DNA from: Spirochaetales bacterium | GTDB lineage: Bacteria > Spirochaetota > Spirochaetia > Treponematales > UBA12059 | Length of the DNA stretch: 43,331 nt | Assembly (NCBI GenBank): GCA_016926955.1 | Contig: JAFGNN010000067.1 | Span: 1 to 43,331, forward strand | Direction: 5' to 3' | The notes under the pieces: model-generated | What the model saw: the letters and a program-made list of their open reading frames with translations, nothing else | Databases searched by the model: none | Told to the model about the DNA's origin: nothing | Made by a program: the position numbers and the translations under genes | In this document: positions 7,265 through 16,158 of the stretch, one piece after another | Position numbering within the stretch: position 1 is the stretch's first letter | Layout: each line of letters begins with the position of its first letter

Positions 7265-9895
7265 ATGAAAATCACCCGAGTCACGACCCTTGTCTTCGCG
7301 GCCCTCCTGATCATCCTGGCATCCTGCGCACCGTTGCGCTCGGGCTACGTGCTGGAGGGCACGGTTCTCGACGCCGCCGGCTCTCCTGTGGCCGGCGTCT
7401 CCATCTCGCTCGAGGGCGACGCCATGTCGACGACGAGCGCCGCCGACGGCACGTACTCCCTGAGTCCCGCGCCCTACGGCACTTGGCGTGTCGTGGCGAC
7501 CAAGCCCGGCATGGTCTTCGTTCCGCGACGATCCGACGCGACGCGAGATGGCGCCGTGGTCTTCCTCGGGGAGAGCCGGAGCGTTGAGCTCGATTTCGTC
7601 GCCGCGGATGCCGGTTCCCTGACCATTCCCATGATACAGGGTACCGGCTTCACGAGCCCGCTCACCGGCCAGGAAGTGCGCAACGTCATCGGCGTCGTCA
7701 CACAGCTGACGCGCAAGGCTCCGCACGTGATCTACGAAACCCTGCTCAGCGACGGCACCACTACCCCGCAGTGGGTCTCGGAAGACGGCTTCTTCATGGA
7801 AGCCTTCGACTCGTACAAGGACGGGAACCCGCTCACCTCGGACGGCATCTTCGTCTACACCCACAACGACGCCTACGTCGAATCCAAGTGGCTTGACTCC
7901 GTGCCCTCGGACCTCGAAGTCGGCGACGTGGTCTCGGTCTCGGGCGTCGTGCGCGAGCACCGCCCCGTCGACCGCTTCGGCAACTCCGAAGGCTACCTGA
8001 CCTTCACCCGCATCGAGGGACCGACCGTGCTCCGCGTCTCCGAAGCGGGGGTGCCTGTTACACGCACCGACGACTTCCCGGCCGGAGTGCTGCTCACCTA
8101 CGAAGAAGCCCCAGCCCTGCCCGCCGGCGTCGCCGAATGGCGCACCCTGCCCTGGGGTCCGGACGCCGCGGGCAAGCTGAGCCTCCTCGACGCGTCGCTC
8201 GTCCTCGAGAGCGTCGAAGGCATGGTGGTCCGCGTCAACGATCCCCTCGTCTCCACCTCCACCTATTACAACGTCACCGGCATCCTCGCCGACTCTGGCC
8301 AGAAAGGCGGCATCGACAACCCGAGCCTGAACGCCGCCTGGAAGGGCGTGGTCCTCCAGGACCCGTCCGTGAACGGCATGGACTTCAACGCCGAGCTCCT
8401 TTTCTGCGACTATCAGAAACCCAACTGGGCTACTTTCAACCCGATTCCCCAGACGGGCGACCGCCTCCAGGACTCGTCGAACGCCTACGTGCTCCGCGGC
8501 GTCATGGAATATACGGCTGACGCCCTCTACATGATCAAGCCGCTCCAGAACCTGCCCGCGGGCCTGACCGCCGACGGCGTCAGCGCGATTGTGGACCAAG
8601 GCTGGAATTTTGAAGTGAACCCTGATTACGGCAGCATTGCCACCCTGCTGGACGCCTATACGTCTTCACAGAAAATTTCGACAGCCGATCGTGGCACGAT
8701 CCGCAATTGGCGCATCGGCGCATCGGCAGACGCACGCTTCAAAGCCCCCTGGGGCATCACGCCCGATCCCGCCTGGCTCAAGGTAGGCGCGTTCAACATC
8801 GAGAATTTCGAAGAGCAGGGCGGCACTTACGGGACCGAAGTGGATATCGCTGACATCATAGTCCACAACATGAGCGCCCCCGACGTGCTCATCGTCGTGG
8901 AGATGGGCGACGACTACGGCTCGACCATCGTTTACGTCAACCAGGACAACTCCTACGCCATACCCGACGGCATCGTCACCTCGGTGCTCAATTTCCGCTC
9001 TATCATAGATGCAATCAAGTCCGTGGGCGGTCCCCAGTACGACTTCCGTTGCATCGATCCGGAGGAAAACCGCGACGGCGGCGAGCCGGGCACCAACATC
9101 CGCGTGGGCTTTCTCTTCCGGACCGACACGGTGGAATTCGTGGACGCGGGGCTCCCGACCAACCACCTGCTAACGACCGGCACCTCGACCACGGTTTCTC
9201 CCGAAACGGAGTGGGCCGTAGGCTTCCCCTCCGCGCTCGCCACCGCGCTCGCCACGACAGCCACCTCGGTCGTCCGCGACCCGGTCGACGGCAAGCCCGC
9301 GCTCAGCCAGAGCCCGGGGCGCATCATCGGAGCCCCCTTCGCCGGCGCCACGCGGAAGCCGCTCGTCGGCGAATTCATCCACAAGGCGACGGGCGAGAAG
9401 TTCTTCGTCATCGCCGCCCACCTCGGCTCCAAGCGCGGCGACACGCCCCTCTACGGCGAGCAGCAGCCGCCCGTGTTCGGCTCCGACGCCCGCCGCGCCG
9501 AGCAGGGCAAGGAGATCGCGAAGCTCGTGTCGCAGATACTCGACATCGCCCCCGGCGCCAAGATCGTGGTCGGCGGCGACATGAACGACTTCCCCTGGGC
9601 CGACTCCATGAAAGCGCTCTCGGGCCAGGATACCGGAGCGCGCATCCTCTGGAGCCCGAGCGAGGAATACATGCCGCGCAACGAGCAATTCAGCTACGCC
9701 TTCCGCGGCAACCTCCAGCAGATCGACAACATCTACGCCTCGTACGGATTGATCATGCCGAACGACGCCGCGGCCCGTGCCGATTGGACCGAGGCCGTTT
9801 TCATCTCGCACATCGACTCGCCCTTCTCCAAGAACAACCACATCCAGAGCTCCGACCACGACGCCATCGTGGGCCGGTTCAAGATCGGGGACTGA
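7265..9895 (+). CDS. Lipoprotein extracellular nuclease, EEP domain (ExeM/NucH-like)
   Basis: This 876-residue protein has a lipobox LASC near residue 20. A carboxypeptidase-regulatory-like Ig domain follows (about 28-100; EGTVLDAAGSPVAGVSIS). An OB-fold region typical of secreted nucleases comes next (about 120-215; IQGTGFTSPLTGQEV then GDVVSVSGVV). The C-terminal catalytic EEP domain covers about 500-876. Visible catalytic motifs are A-F-N-I-E-N-F, V-V-E-M-G-D, A-A-H-L-G-S-K, G-G-D-M-N-D-F, Q-I-D-N-I-Y and S-S-D-H-D-A. The ATG at 7265 opens the signal peptide; an upstream TTG in frame would add 36 unlike residues. The protein should cut DNA at the cell surface. The next gene follows after 2 nt, so the cluster is an operon. 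Confidence 0.88.
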   Translation: MKITRVTTLVFAALLIILASCAPLRSGYVLEGTVLDAAGSPVAGVSISLEGDAMSTTSAADGTYSLSPAPYGTWRVVATKPGMVFVPRRSDATRDGAVVFLGESRSVELDFVAADAGSLTIPMIQGTGFTSPLTGQEVRNVIGVVTQLTRKAPHVIYETLLSDGTTTPQWVSEDGFFMEAFDSYKDGNPLTSDGIFVYTHNDAYVESKWLDSVPSDLEVGDVVSVSGVVREHRPVDRFGNSEGYLTFTRIEGPTVLRVSEAGVPVTRTDDFPAGVLLTYEEAPALPAGVAEWRTLPWGPDAAGKLSLLDASLVLESVEGMVVRVNDPLVSTSTYYNVTGILADSGQKGGIDNPSLNAAWKGVVLQDPSVNGMDFNAELLFCDYQKPNWATFNPIPQTGDRLQDSSNAYVLRGVMEYTADALYMIKPLQNLPAGLTADGVSAIVDQGWNFEVNPDYGSIATLLDAYTSSQKISTADRGTIRNWRIGASADARFKAPWGITPDPAWLKVGAFNIENFEEQGGTYGTEVDIADIIVHNMSAPDVLIVVEMGDDYGSTIVYVNQDNSYAIPDGIVTSVLNFRSIIDAIKSVGGPQYDFRCIDPEENRDGGEPGTNIRVGFLFRTDTVEFVDAGLPTNHLLTTGTSTTVSPETEWAVGFPSALATALATTATSVVRDPVDGKPALSQSPGRIIGAPFAGATRKPLVGEFIHKATGEKFFVIAAHLGSKRGDTPLYGEQQPPVFGSDARRAEQGKEIAKLVSQILDIAPGAKIVVGGDMNDFPWADSMKALSGQDTGARILWSPSEEYMPRNEQFSYAFRGNLQQIDNIYASYGLIMPNDAAARADWTEAVFISHIDSPFSKNNHIQSSDHDAIVGRFKIGD

Positions 9896-9897
9896 GC

Positions 9898-11721
9898 ATG
9901 AAGAAACTCAAGCACTTCGCACCGGCGACAAGCCTCATCCTTCTCCTCGCGTCAGCGTTCGCCTCCTGCGCTCCCGTACCGGAATTTCCGGCGATAACTA
10001 CCTTTACGTTCAAGGCCGCTGACAACGCGGCGGCTGGCCTCGGCGTAGACGTCGAAGGCTTCATCGACGAGGAGACGGACGTCATCACGGTGCGCCTCCC
10101 CGACACCGTCACGGATTACTCGAACCTCGTGGCCAGGGTGAGCGCAAGCGAAGGAAACACGGTCTTTCCCGCGCTCCCGACCGATTTCTCCACGAATCCG
10201 ACCGCGCTCACCGTCGGCAACGACCTGGGCGAACAACGCGTCTACCTGGTGGACGTCGGCGCCGCCCTGGCCTACGCTCCCGCAGACACGGTGCTCTTCA
10301 CCGAGTACTACGCGGGTACGGGGTACGAGTACGAATCGCCCTTCAATCGCTGGATCGAAATCACCAACAAGCACACCGCGCCGGTCGACCTCGCGCAATA
10401 CCGCCTCGTGAAATACGCGCGCGAGGATGGAATCCGGACGCCGGAACGCGACCAGTCGATCCAGTTGCGCGGCACAATCGCAGCAAATGACTCGATCGTC
10501 ATCTACGCGGACCGCACCGCATCGACTTTCTCGGGCGCCAAAGCCGCCGGCGTCGGCTATTCCGACCTGGCTTACAACTCGGTGATCGATTTCGACGGCG
10601 ACGACGGGTTCCAATTGGTGCGCGACGGCGTCACGCTCGACGTCCTGGGACCGAACGGCGGGACGGGAGCCGACTACGACTGGGGACGGGAAAAGCGCAT
10701 GCTCCGCAAGAGCGACCGGCTTCCATCCAAGAACTGGGACGAGAAGGACTGGGTCGCCTACGCCATCCTCAACACCGCAGCGGACGACGATAACTGCGGA
10801 CTCGTGACGCCGCCCTTCGCCCCCACCGACACGACCCTCACTTATTTTGCGCTCGAGGCCCTCGAGCCGCGCGTCTACGGAACCATCGACACCGCGGCTG
10901 GAACGGTCACCCTGAGCGTCGAGGAGCACACCGACCTGAGCGCGGTCAATCCGTTCTTCTCCACCCAGGGCGCCGGCATTTCCTTTCTGGGCCAGCTCAT
11001 CTACTCGGGCGTATCGACCATCAACCTCGATGACGGGGCAACCATCACGGTATGGGCGGCCGACGGCTCGACCTGGCGCAACTACACGGTCCTTGTATCG
11101 CGTTACCACGAGCTCCAGTTCACCACCGTGAACCATGATTTCACGGGCAATGTCGACGCAGCGTGGGACTTCCTCATGGCGCTCGGCGACGACTCAGGCA
11201 ACTTTACCGGCAGCTTCGCACCCGACACTACGATTACCGGCATCGTCACCGCGAAGGACGTCTACATATCCTCGGGCTTCAACAAGTCTTTCTTCGTGCA
11301 GGACGGCGACCGTGGCATCCTCGTATGCACGGGCACCAGCATACCCTACCCGATGGGGGCGAAGGTCAGCTTCACCGCCACCTCCGGCTCGAAATACTAC
11401 GGTATGCCCGAGATCACCGCTTTCACGGGCCTCACGCGTAGCGATGAGCAGGTGTATGACATCTACTATCGCGAAGGAAATTACGACAACGAGGAAGCGC
11501 GCGGCTCGGTCTACCGCTGGGAAGGCATCATAGCCGAAGGGATGGACTCCTTCTCACAGGGAACCTTCGAAGGCGCGCTCAAATTCCATTCCGACCGCTA
11601 CGCGTCCTACGCCCCCCTGTTGGCGGAGGGGAAGCGCGGCGAATTCTTCGGGCCGGTCTCGTACAGCTATTCTGCATACCGGATTGAAATCTCGGACGAA
11701 ATCCAGATCAAGGCCCCGTAA
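9898..11721 (+). CDS. Lipoprotein with lamin-tail-like domain
   Basis: This 607-residue protein begins MKKLKHF and has a lipobox-like ASAFASC with the cysteine near residue 24. The N-terminal Ig-like segment is of the kind shared with the next two genes. A lamin-tail domain follows (about 135-270; V-L-F-T-E-Y-Y and R-W-I-E-I-T-N), then a second Ig-like unit with WAADGSTWRNYTVLV (about 383-397). A C-terminal OB-fold-like domain begins at ITGIVTAKDVYISSG (about 443). No catalytic motif was seen. Lamin-tail domains are often found in secreted bacterial nucleases, so it may be a DNA-binding or scaffolding partner. It starts 2 nt after the EEP nuclease stop and ends 3 nt before the next start. Confidence 0.75.
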   Translation: MKKLKHFAPATSLILLLASAFASCAPVPEFPAITTFTFKAADNAAAGLGVDVEGFIDEETDVITVRLPDTVTDYSNLVARVSASEGNTVFPALPTDFSTNPTALTVGNDLGEQRVYLVDVGAALAYAPADTVLFTEYYAGTGYEYESPFNRWIEITNKHTAPVDLAQYRLVKYAREDGIRTPERDQSIQLRGTIAANDSIVIYADRTASTFSGAKAAGVGYSDLAYNSVIDFDGDDGFQLVRDGVTLDVLGPNGGTGADYDWGREKRMLRKSDRLPSKNWDEKDWVAYAILNTAADDDNCGLVTPPFAPTDTTLTYFALEALEPRVYGTIDTAAGTVTLSVEEHTDLSAVNPFFSTQGAGISFLGQLIYSGVSTINLDDGATITVWAADGSTWRNYTVLVSRYHELQFTTVNHDFTGNVDAAWDFLMALGDDSGNFTGSFAPDTTITGIVTAKDVYISSGFNKSFFVQDGDRGILVCTGTSIPYPMGAKVSFTATSGSKYYGMPEITAFTGLTRSDEQVYDIYYREGNYDNEEARGSVYRWEGIIAEGMDSFSQGTFEGALKFHSDRYASYAPLLAEGKRGEFFGPVSYSYSAYRIEISDEIQIKAP

Positions 11722-11724
11722 GCC

Positions 11725-12936
11725 ATGAAGCTTCGCGCCTTCCTCGCGGCGCTCGTCGCCGCGTCGCTCGTCTCGCTGCTTTCCTGCGTCCCGTCGACCC
11801 TGCCCGAGTTCAAGTCTTCGGAGAAGCAGCTTTCCTCGCTCTCGATCCTGGCCTCCGACAACCCGGAGGCCGGGCTCGGGGATGACTACTCATTCACCTG
11901 GAACCGCAATCACCAGGCCTTCGTCAGCATCCCTCCGCAGGCGCCCTTCGACGCCGACCTCTCCGGCCTCGTGGCGCGCTTTGCGCTATCGGAGGGCGCC
12001 ACGGCCTCCATCGGCGGCACGCGCGTAGAAGCGGGCATCACCCCGATCGACTTCCGCGCCGGCGCGCTCTTCGAGATAAGCGCCGAAGACGGCTCGAGCG
12101 TAGAACTTCTCGCCCTGCTCGGACAAGAAGCGCCGCCGCCGTCCGGCGATCCCATCGGCGTGGACGTCACTGTCGCAAGCTACAACGCAGAGGATTTCGA
12201 CATGGGCGGCGGCCCCGCGAAGCATGCGGAGATCGCGTCGATGCTGAAGGCGAAGAGCGTTGAGGTCGTGATTCTCACGGAAACCGAGGCTTCGGGGCTG
12301 GACAATGATGTCGGGCTTCTCCAAACCGAACTGGTCGAGATCGGCTGGCCGATGCAATACGTCGCGGTCGCTGACTCAGGTTACGAAGATGACGCCGTGA
12401 TCGTCAGCAAGTTTCCCATCGAATCGGAAACCGTGCTGAGCTGCACGACCGGGAGCGAAAACGGCATGCGCCCCGGGGTGCTGGCCAAGCTGAAAGTTCA
12501 AAACGGATCGGGAGCATACGTCTACCTGACCGTCATGGGCTTCCACCTGAAGGCGATGGTAGACGGGCTCTCCATCAGATTGGAACAAGCGCGATCACTC
12601 GCGAACTACCTCCGTACCACTTATGAGGCCGACCTCTCGAACGGGTATTACATCATCGCGGGCGACTTGAACACGGTGGCCGCGGGGGACCGCGGCTCGG
12701 CGACTTCGACGATGGGCTACCTCCGCATGCTCGACGACCCGGATACCACCAACGATTTCTGGGCGGTGAACGAGTCGCTTCTTCCGACCACCGCCACACA
12801 CCAGATGGGAAGCGTACTCGACCACATCATCCTTTCTCCCGCCTTGTCGTCCAGGTACAAGGCAGACTCAATCGACGTGGACCAAAGCGTCGTGCTATCC
12901 GATCACTATCCGGTTCTGCTCGAGCTGGCTCTGTGA
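11725..12936 (+). CDS. Lipoprotein endonuclease/exonuclease/phosphatase-family nuclease
   Basis: This 403-residue protein has a lipobox LLSC (cysteine near residue 21). An Ig-like domain ends near residue 135 (E-I-S-A-E-D-G-S-S-V-E), followed by a PPPSGDP linker. A compact EEP domain then shows A-S-Y-N-A-E-D-F, I-L-T-E-T-E, G-F-H-L-K-A, I-I-A-G-D-L-N-T, L-D-H-I-I-L and L-S-D-H-Y-P in order. These are the Mg-binding and catalytic Asn, Glu, Asp and His positions of DNase I-like enzymes. It could be a nuclease or a phosphodiesterase. It is the second EEP enzyme of the cluster and is far shorter than the first, so the two may have different substrates. It is cotranscribed with its neighbours. Confidence 0.85.
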   Translation: MKLRAFLAALVAASLVSLLSCVPSTLPEFKSSEKQLSSLSILASDNPEAGLGDDYSFTWNRNHQAFVSIPPQAPFDADLSGLVARFALSEGATASIGGTRVEAGITPIDFRAGALFEISAEDGSSVELLALLGQEAPPPSGDPIGVDVTVASYNAEDFDMGGGPAKHAEIASMLKAKSVEVVILTETEASGLDNDVGLLQTELVEIGWPMQYVAVADSGYEDDAVIVSKFPIESETVLSCTTGSENGMRPGVLAKLKVQNGSGAYVYLTVMGFHLKAMVDGLSIRLEQARSLANYLRTTYEADLSNGYYIIAGDLNTVAAGDRGSATSTMGYLRMLDDPDTTNDFWAVNESLLPTTATHQMGSVLDHIILSPALSSRYKADSIDVDQSVVLSDHYPVLLELAL

Positions 12937-12974
12937 TAGCCCCCGTCGGGGGACAACATTCAGGAGGCTTCCGA

Positions 12975-15900
12975 ATGAAACGTTTCCTTTACCTTGGCCT
13001 CGCGGCCATCCTGCTCATCGGCCTTTCCGGCTGCCCAAGTCCGGTAGGGCCATCGGCATCGACCGCCGCCGACCTGACCTCGATCTCGCTGCCCGTCTCG
13101 CTCAACCCGCAGCTCGGCGAGGATCTTGTCGGCACCCAGAATCCCGTGACCGGCGCGTTCGTGTTCTCCGCGCTGCCCACCGGCGCCTCGATCGACGCGC
13201 TCATCCCGACCTTCACCGTGTCGGCCGGCGCCAGCGTCAAGGCGGACGGCAGCGCGGTCACCTCGGGCGTGACGCCGGTCGACTTCACCGCTCCGGTCAC
13301 TTTCACCGTGACCGCCGAGGACGGAAGCACCGCAAAGGACTACACGGTTACCGTCACCGCGCCCGAGCTGGGTTTCACCAGCTTCTCGATAGCGGTCGCC
13401 GGTCTTCCCGGCGACACCATGCCACTGAACTTTAACAACGACGCCCTCACCATCACCGGAGAGGTCCCGTACACGTTCAGGACCGCCCTGGACAGCCCGG
13501 TCGTGGTCAGCTTCGCTAATAATGGCGATGCCGTGTTTGAAGGCGTCAACGAGCTGACAAGCGGTACGTCCACTCTTGACTTCTCCGCCGCCGGCCAGCC
13601 GTCCTGGAGCATCGAGCTCCGCAACGGAGACGTGATCAGCAAGACTTACACGGTTTCCGTGACCGCGGCCGCCAGCGCATCCACCGAGGCCGGCCTGTCC
13701 GAATTCTCCGTTACCTACGGTACCGAGACCTTCCCGGGCACCATCGCGGGAACAGAAGTCACCTTCCCGCTCCTGCCGGTGTATGTGGACATCAATGCGC
13801 TTACGGTGAACTTCACCATGGCACACGTGGCCGCCACGCTCGTCGACGGTGCCACGCCGCTTGCGAGCGGGACCAGCGTGCTCGATCTTGGCGCCGACAA
13901 GATCCTGACCGCCACCGCTGAGGACGGGAGCACCGCGCTTTCGTACACCGTGCGCAAGCCCGACAACACCCCTGCCCTGGCCATCGTCGCCTTTGACTCC
14001 GCCGATGACGCAGACAACCTCAAATGGATAGAGGTCAAGGTCATAGACAAGACGCGCGTGACCGGTGTGGCCCGGCTTGTCGCGACCGGGGAATACGAGA
14101 ACACCCTTATCCCCGACTTCACCGCCCTGCCGATCTGGGCTAGCGTGGTTGACGGGGATGTCATCAGGGTTTGGGACGCATACGCGCTCAAGACCTCCGA
14201 CACCGTCAAGTCTGACAATTCGCCTGCCGTATGGGACCAGCTCAACCTGGAAGCCGGCAAGTACAACTTGGGCGAAAAGTACGGCGCCCTCTTCATCGAA
14301 ATCGGCGGCACGCCGGTAAATTACGTAGCGTACTCGGTCGGAACGAATTCCACCTGGAAGACCAAGACCTCACAGACCACCGCAGTAGACAACAAGCTCT
14401 GGCCGAGCACAGCCCTCGATACTGCGTACACTCCGGTCGCATACACCGCCGGTTGTTACTACCAGCTCGCTGCCGGCTTTACCCATGGCGTGTCAGCTGC
14501 CGCTTGGGAACGGGCCACTGGCCAGGAGTTCTGGACCCTGTCCGGCGCGGCAGCATCGCGCCAGGTCAACGCAGGCACCGGCGGGGACGTTACCTTCAGC
14601 GTGACGCCGGTATACAGTGGTACTGGAACCCACAGCATGACGAGCATAGCGCTCGACGTGAGTCCTTTGCTGGGTCAGTCATCTAACACTACCAACGAGC
14701 CTATGGCAGACTTGGACGTCGACGGTACGTATACCCTCGATTTCAATATTCCCTCTACCGTTACCGCAGGATATAAGTCCCTCCGCTTCCGCACCGAGAC
14801 CGTGGTCAACGGCGTTACCCTGTTGGACACAGCCACGACCTACGGGTACACAGTGCTCGGGGCCAAGGACTTTACTATTGATGCGGTTGCGGTGGACAAC
14901 GCCCTGATCCTGTGGGGGGTTGCCACTCCGGTGAATTTCTCCGTGGATGTAACGCCGATCAATATCGAAGCCGTGGATTCAGTGTCCATGGACCTTACGG
15001 CCCTTGGCGGAGCGGCTGACGAGGCCCTGGCCGACGCTGACCTTGACGACACCTGGACCCTGGCCTACGAAATTCCGGGCACTGTTGCCGCCGGCACCTA
15101 TCCCATCACGGTTACCGTAACGGTCCTGGGAGAGAACGGCGTATCCGACCTGGTCAAGACGGATGCGTCGCTTTCCATGGTGGTCACCGACCAGCCCACC
15201 ATGCTCCTGTCCAACGCCAGCGTCACTCCAGACCTTGTTGTGGTAGGTAACGCTACGCTGTTGGCAGCCAGCGTGGATATCATGGCAGTCAACGGCGCGG
15301 CGCCTGACAGCGTGACCGTGGACTATAGCGCTTTTGATGGTGGCTCCGTGGTTGCCATGACTGACGGCGGGAGCGGCACCTGGACTGACTCATCGTTCAC
15401 GGTTTCTGACACCCAGGCCGCTGGTTCCTACACGGTGACCATCACTGCCACGGATAGCATAAACTCGCTGACCGAGACAGAGCAGTTGGTCGTCAAGGTT
15501 GGAAACGAGCTTGCCTTTGCCAACAGCGACATGGAAGCCGACATGCACAATACGAGCTACGGACTCAAGCCTACTACCAGTGGGTATGAGTCAGTAACCG
15601 GGCATGACGGTACCACGTCCAGGGCGCTTCACGTGTACGGTACGAATACAAGCACGGCTTTTATCTTCACCTCCGCTGTACCATTAAATGCCCAGGGAAC
15701 CTACACCAAGATAAGTTTCTGGGTTAAAGGCGCTATAACGGTCGTGGACAAGACCCTGTCCATCCAGGTTGGAAGTGTTGGTAGCAGCGCTCCTGGTCAG
15801 TTGTTCCCCTGCGGAGTTATTGGGGCAAGTGACAAGACTGTCGTTTCAGCCACCAATCACAGCTACACTGGTTCGCTCAATACGGAGGGGAATTGGGTAA

Positions 15901-16028
15901 AAATCACCCTCGACCTCATTACCGGTACCGCCACGACGACGGCTGGAAATACCATAGCGTTTAAAGTCGGCGGCGCTACCGGTTTGACCTGTGATTTCTA
16001 CATCGACGATATCGTTTACGAAGAATAA
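12975..16028 (+). CDS. Large Ig-like repeat lipoprotein of the nuclease cluster
   Basis: This 1017-residue lipoprotein has the lipobox GLSGC (cysteine near residue 20). The ATG at 12975 has AGGAGG at 12962-12967 and was preferred to an in-frame upstream ATG. Several Ig-like units carry the signature AEDGSTAKDYTVTV or AEDGSTALSYTV. A central segment (NLKWIEVKVIDKTRVTGVA, about residues 352-370) may be a lamin-tail-like or OB-type module. Two or three further beta-sandwich units follow, and the C-terminus resembles a carbohydrate-binding-type jelly roll (about 855-1017; S-F-W-V-K-G and F-Y-I-D-D-I-V). No enzyme motif was seen. By eye the GC content falls after about 14500. It may bind polymer or other surfaces for the nucleases. 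Confidence 0.7.
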   Translation: MKRFLYLGLAAILLIGLSGCPSPVGPSASTAADLTSISLPVSLNPQLGEDLVGTQNPVTGAFVFSALPTGASIDALIPTFTVSAGASVKADGSAVTSGVTPVDFTAPVTFTVTAEDGSTAKDYTVTVTAPELGFTSFSIAVAGLPGDTMPLNFNNDALTITGEVPYTFRTALDSPVVVSFANNGDAVFEGVNELTSGTSTLDFSAAGQPSWSIELRNGDVISKTYTVSVTAAASASTEAGLSEFSVTYGTETFPGTIAGTEVTFPLLPVYVDINALTVNFTMAHVAATLVDGATPLASGTSVLDLGADKILTATAEDGSTALSYTVRKPDNTPALAIVAFDSADDADNLKWIEVKVIDKTRVTGVARLVATGEYENTLIPDFTALPIWASVVDGDVIRVWDAYALKTSDTVKSDNSPAVWDQLNLEAGKYNLGEKYGALFIEIGGTPVNYVAYSVGTNSTWKTKTSQTTAVDNKLWPSTALDTAYTPVAYTAGCYYQLAAGFTHGVSAAAWERATGQEFWTLSGAAASRQVNAGTGGDVTFSVTPVYSGTGTHSMTSIALDVSPLLGQSSNTTNEPMADLDVDGTYTLDFNIPSTVTAGYKSLRFRTETVVNGVTLLDTATTYGYTVLGAKDFTIDAVAVDNALILWGVATPVNFSVDVTPINIEAVDSVSMDLTALGGAADEALADADLDDTWTLAYEIPGTVAAGTYPITVTVTVLGENGVSDLVKTDASLSMVVTDQPTMLLSNASVTPDLVVVGNATLLAASVDIMAVNGAAPDSVTVDYSAFDGGSVVAMTDGGSGTWTDSSFTVSDTQAAGSYTVTITATDSINSLTETEQLVVKVGNELAFANSDMEADMHNTSYGLKPTTSGYESVTGHDGTTSRALHVYGTNTSTAFIFTSAVPLNAQGTYTKISFWVKGAITVVDKTLSIQVGSVGSSAPGQLFPCGVIGASDKTVVSATNHSYTGSLNTEGNWVKITLDLITGTATTTAGNTIAFKVGGATGLTCDFYIDDIVYEE

Positions 16029-16055
16029 GCATGTCAATTACTGAACCTTGAGAAC

Positions 16056-16100
16056 AAGGGCCGCCCCCGCAAGGGGGCGGCCCTTTCATATAAACTTTTC
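16056..16100 (+). terminator. Strong terminator closing the nuclease operon
   Basis: A 13 bp perfect stem (16056-16068 with 16073-16085) with a GCAA tetraloop is followed by TCATATAAAC and T-rich sequence. It lies between convergent genes and best fits the plus-strand transcript. Confidence 0.85.
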
Positions 16101-16158
16101 GTCTTTTTTTCAATACGCAATAACGAGGTTATATGGTCTGCTTGCTTATGATTTGAAT

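Noticed and set aside
7102-7314. Minus-strand frame through the divergent region before the nuclease cluster
   Set aside because: Its end overlaps the terminator hairpin and its upper part overlaps the start of the lipoprotein gene; only an internal 27-codon part has a plausible ribosome binding site.
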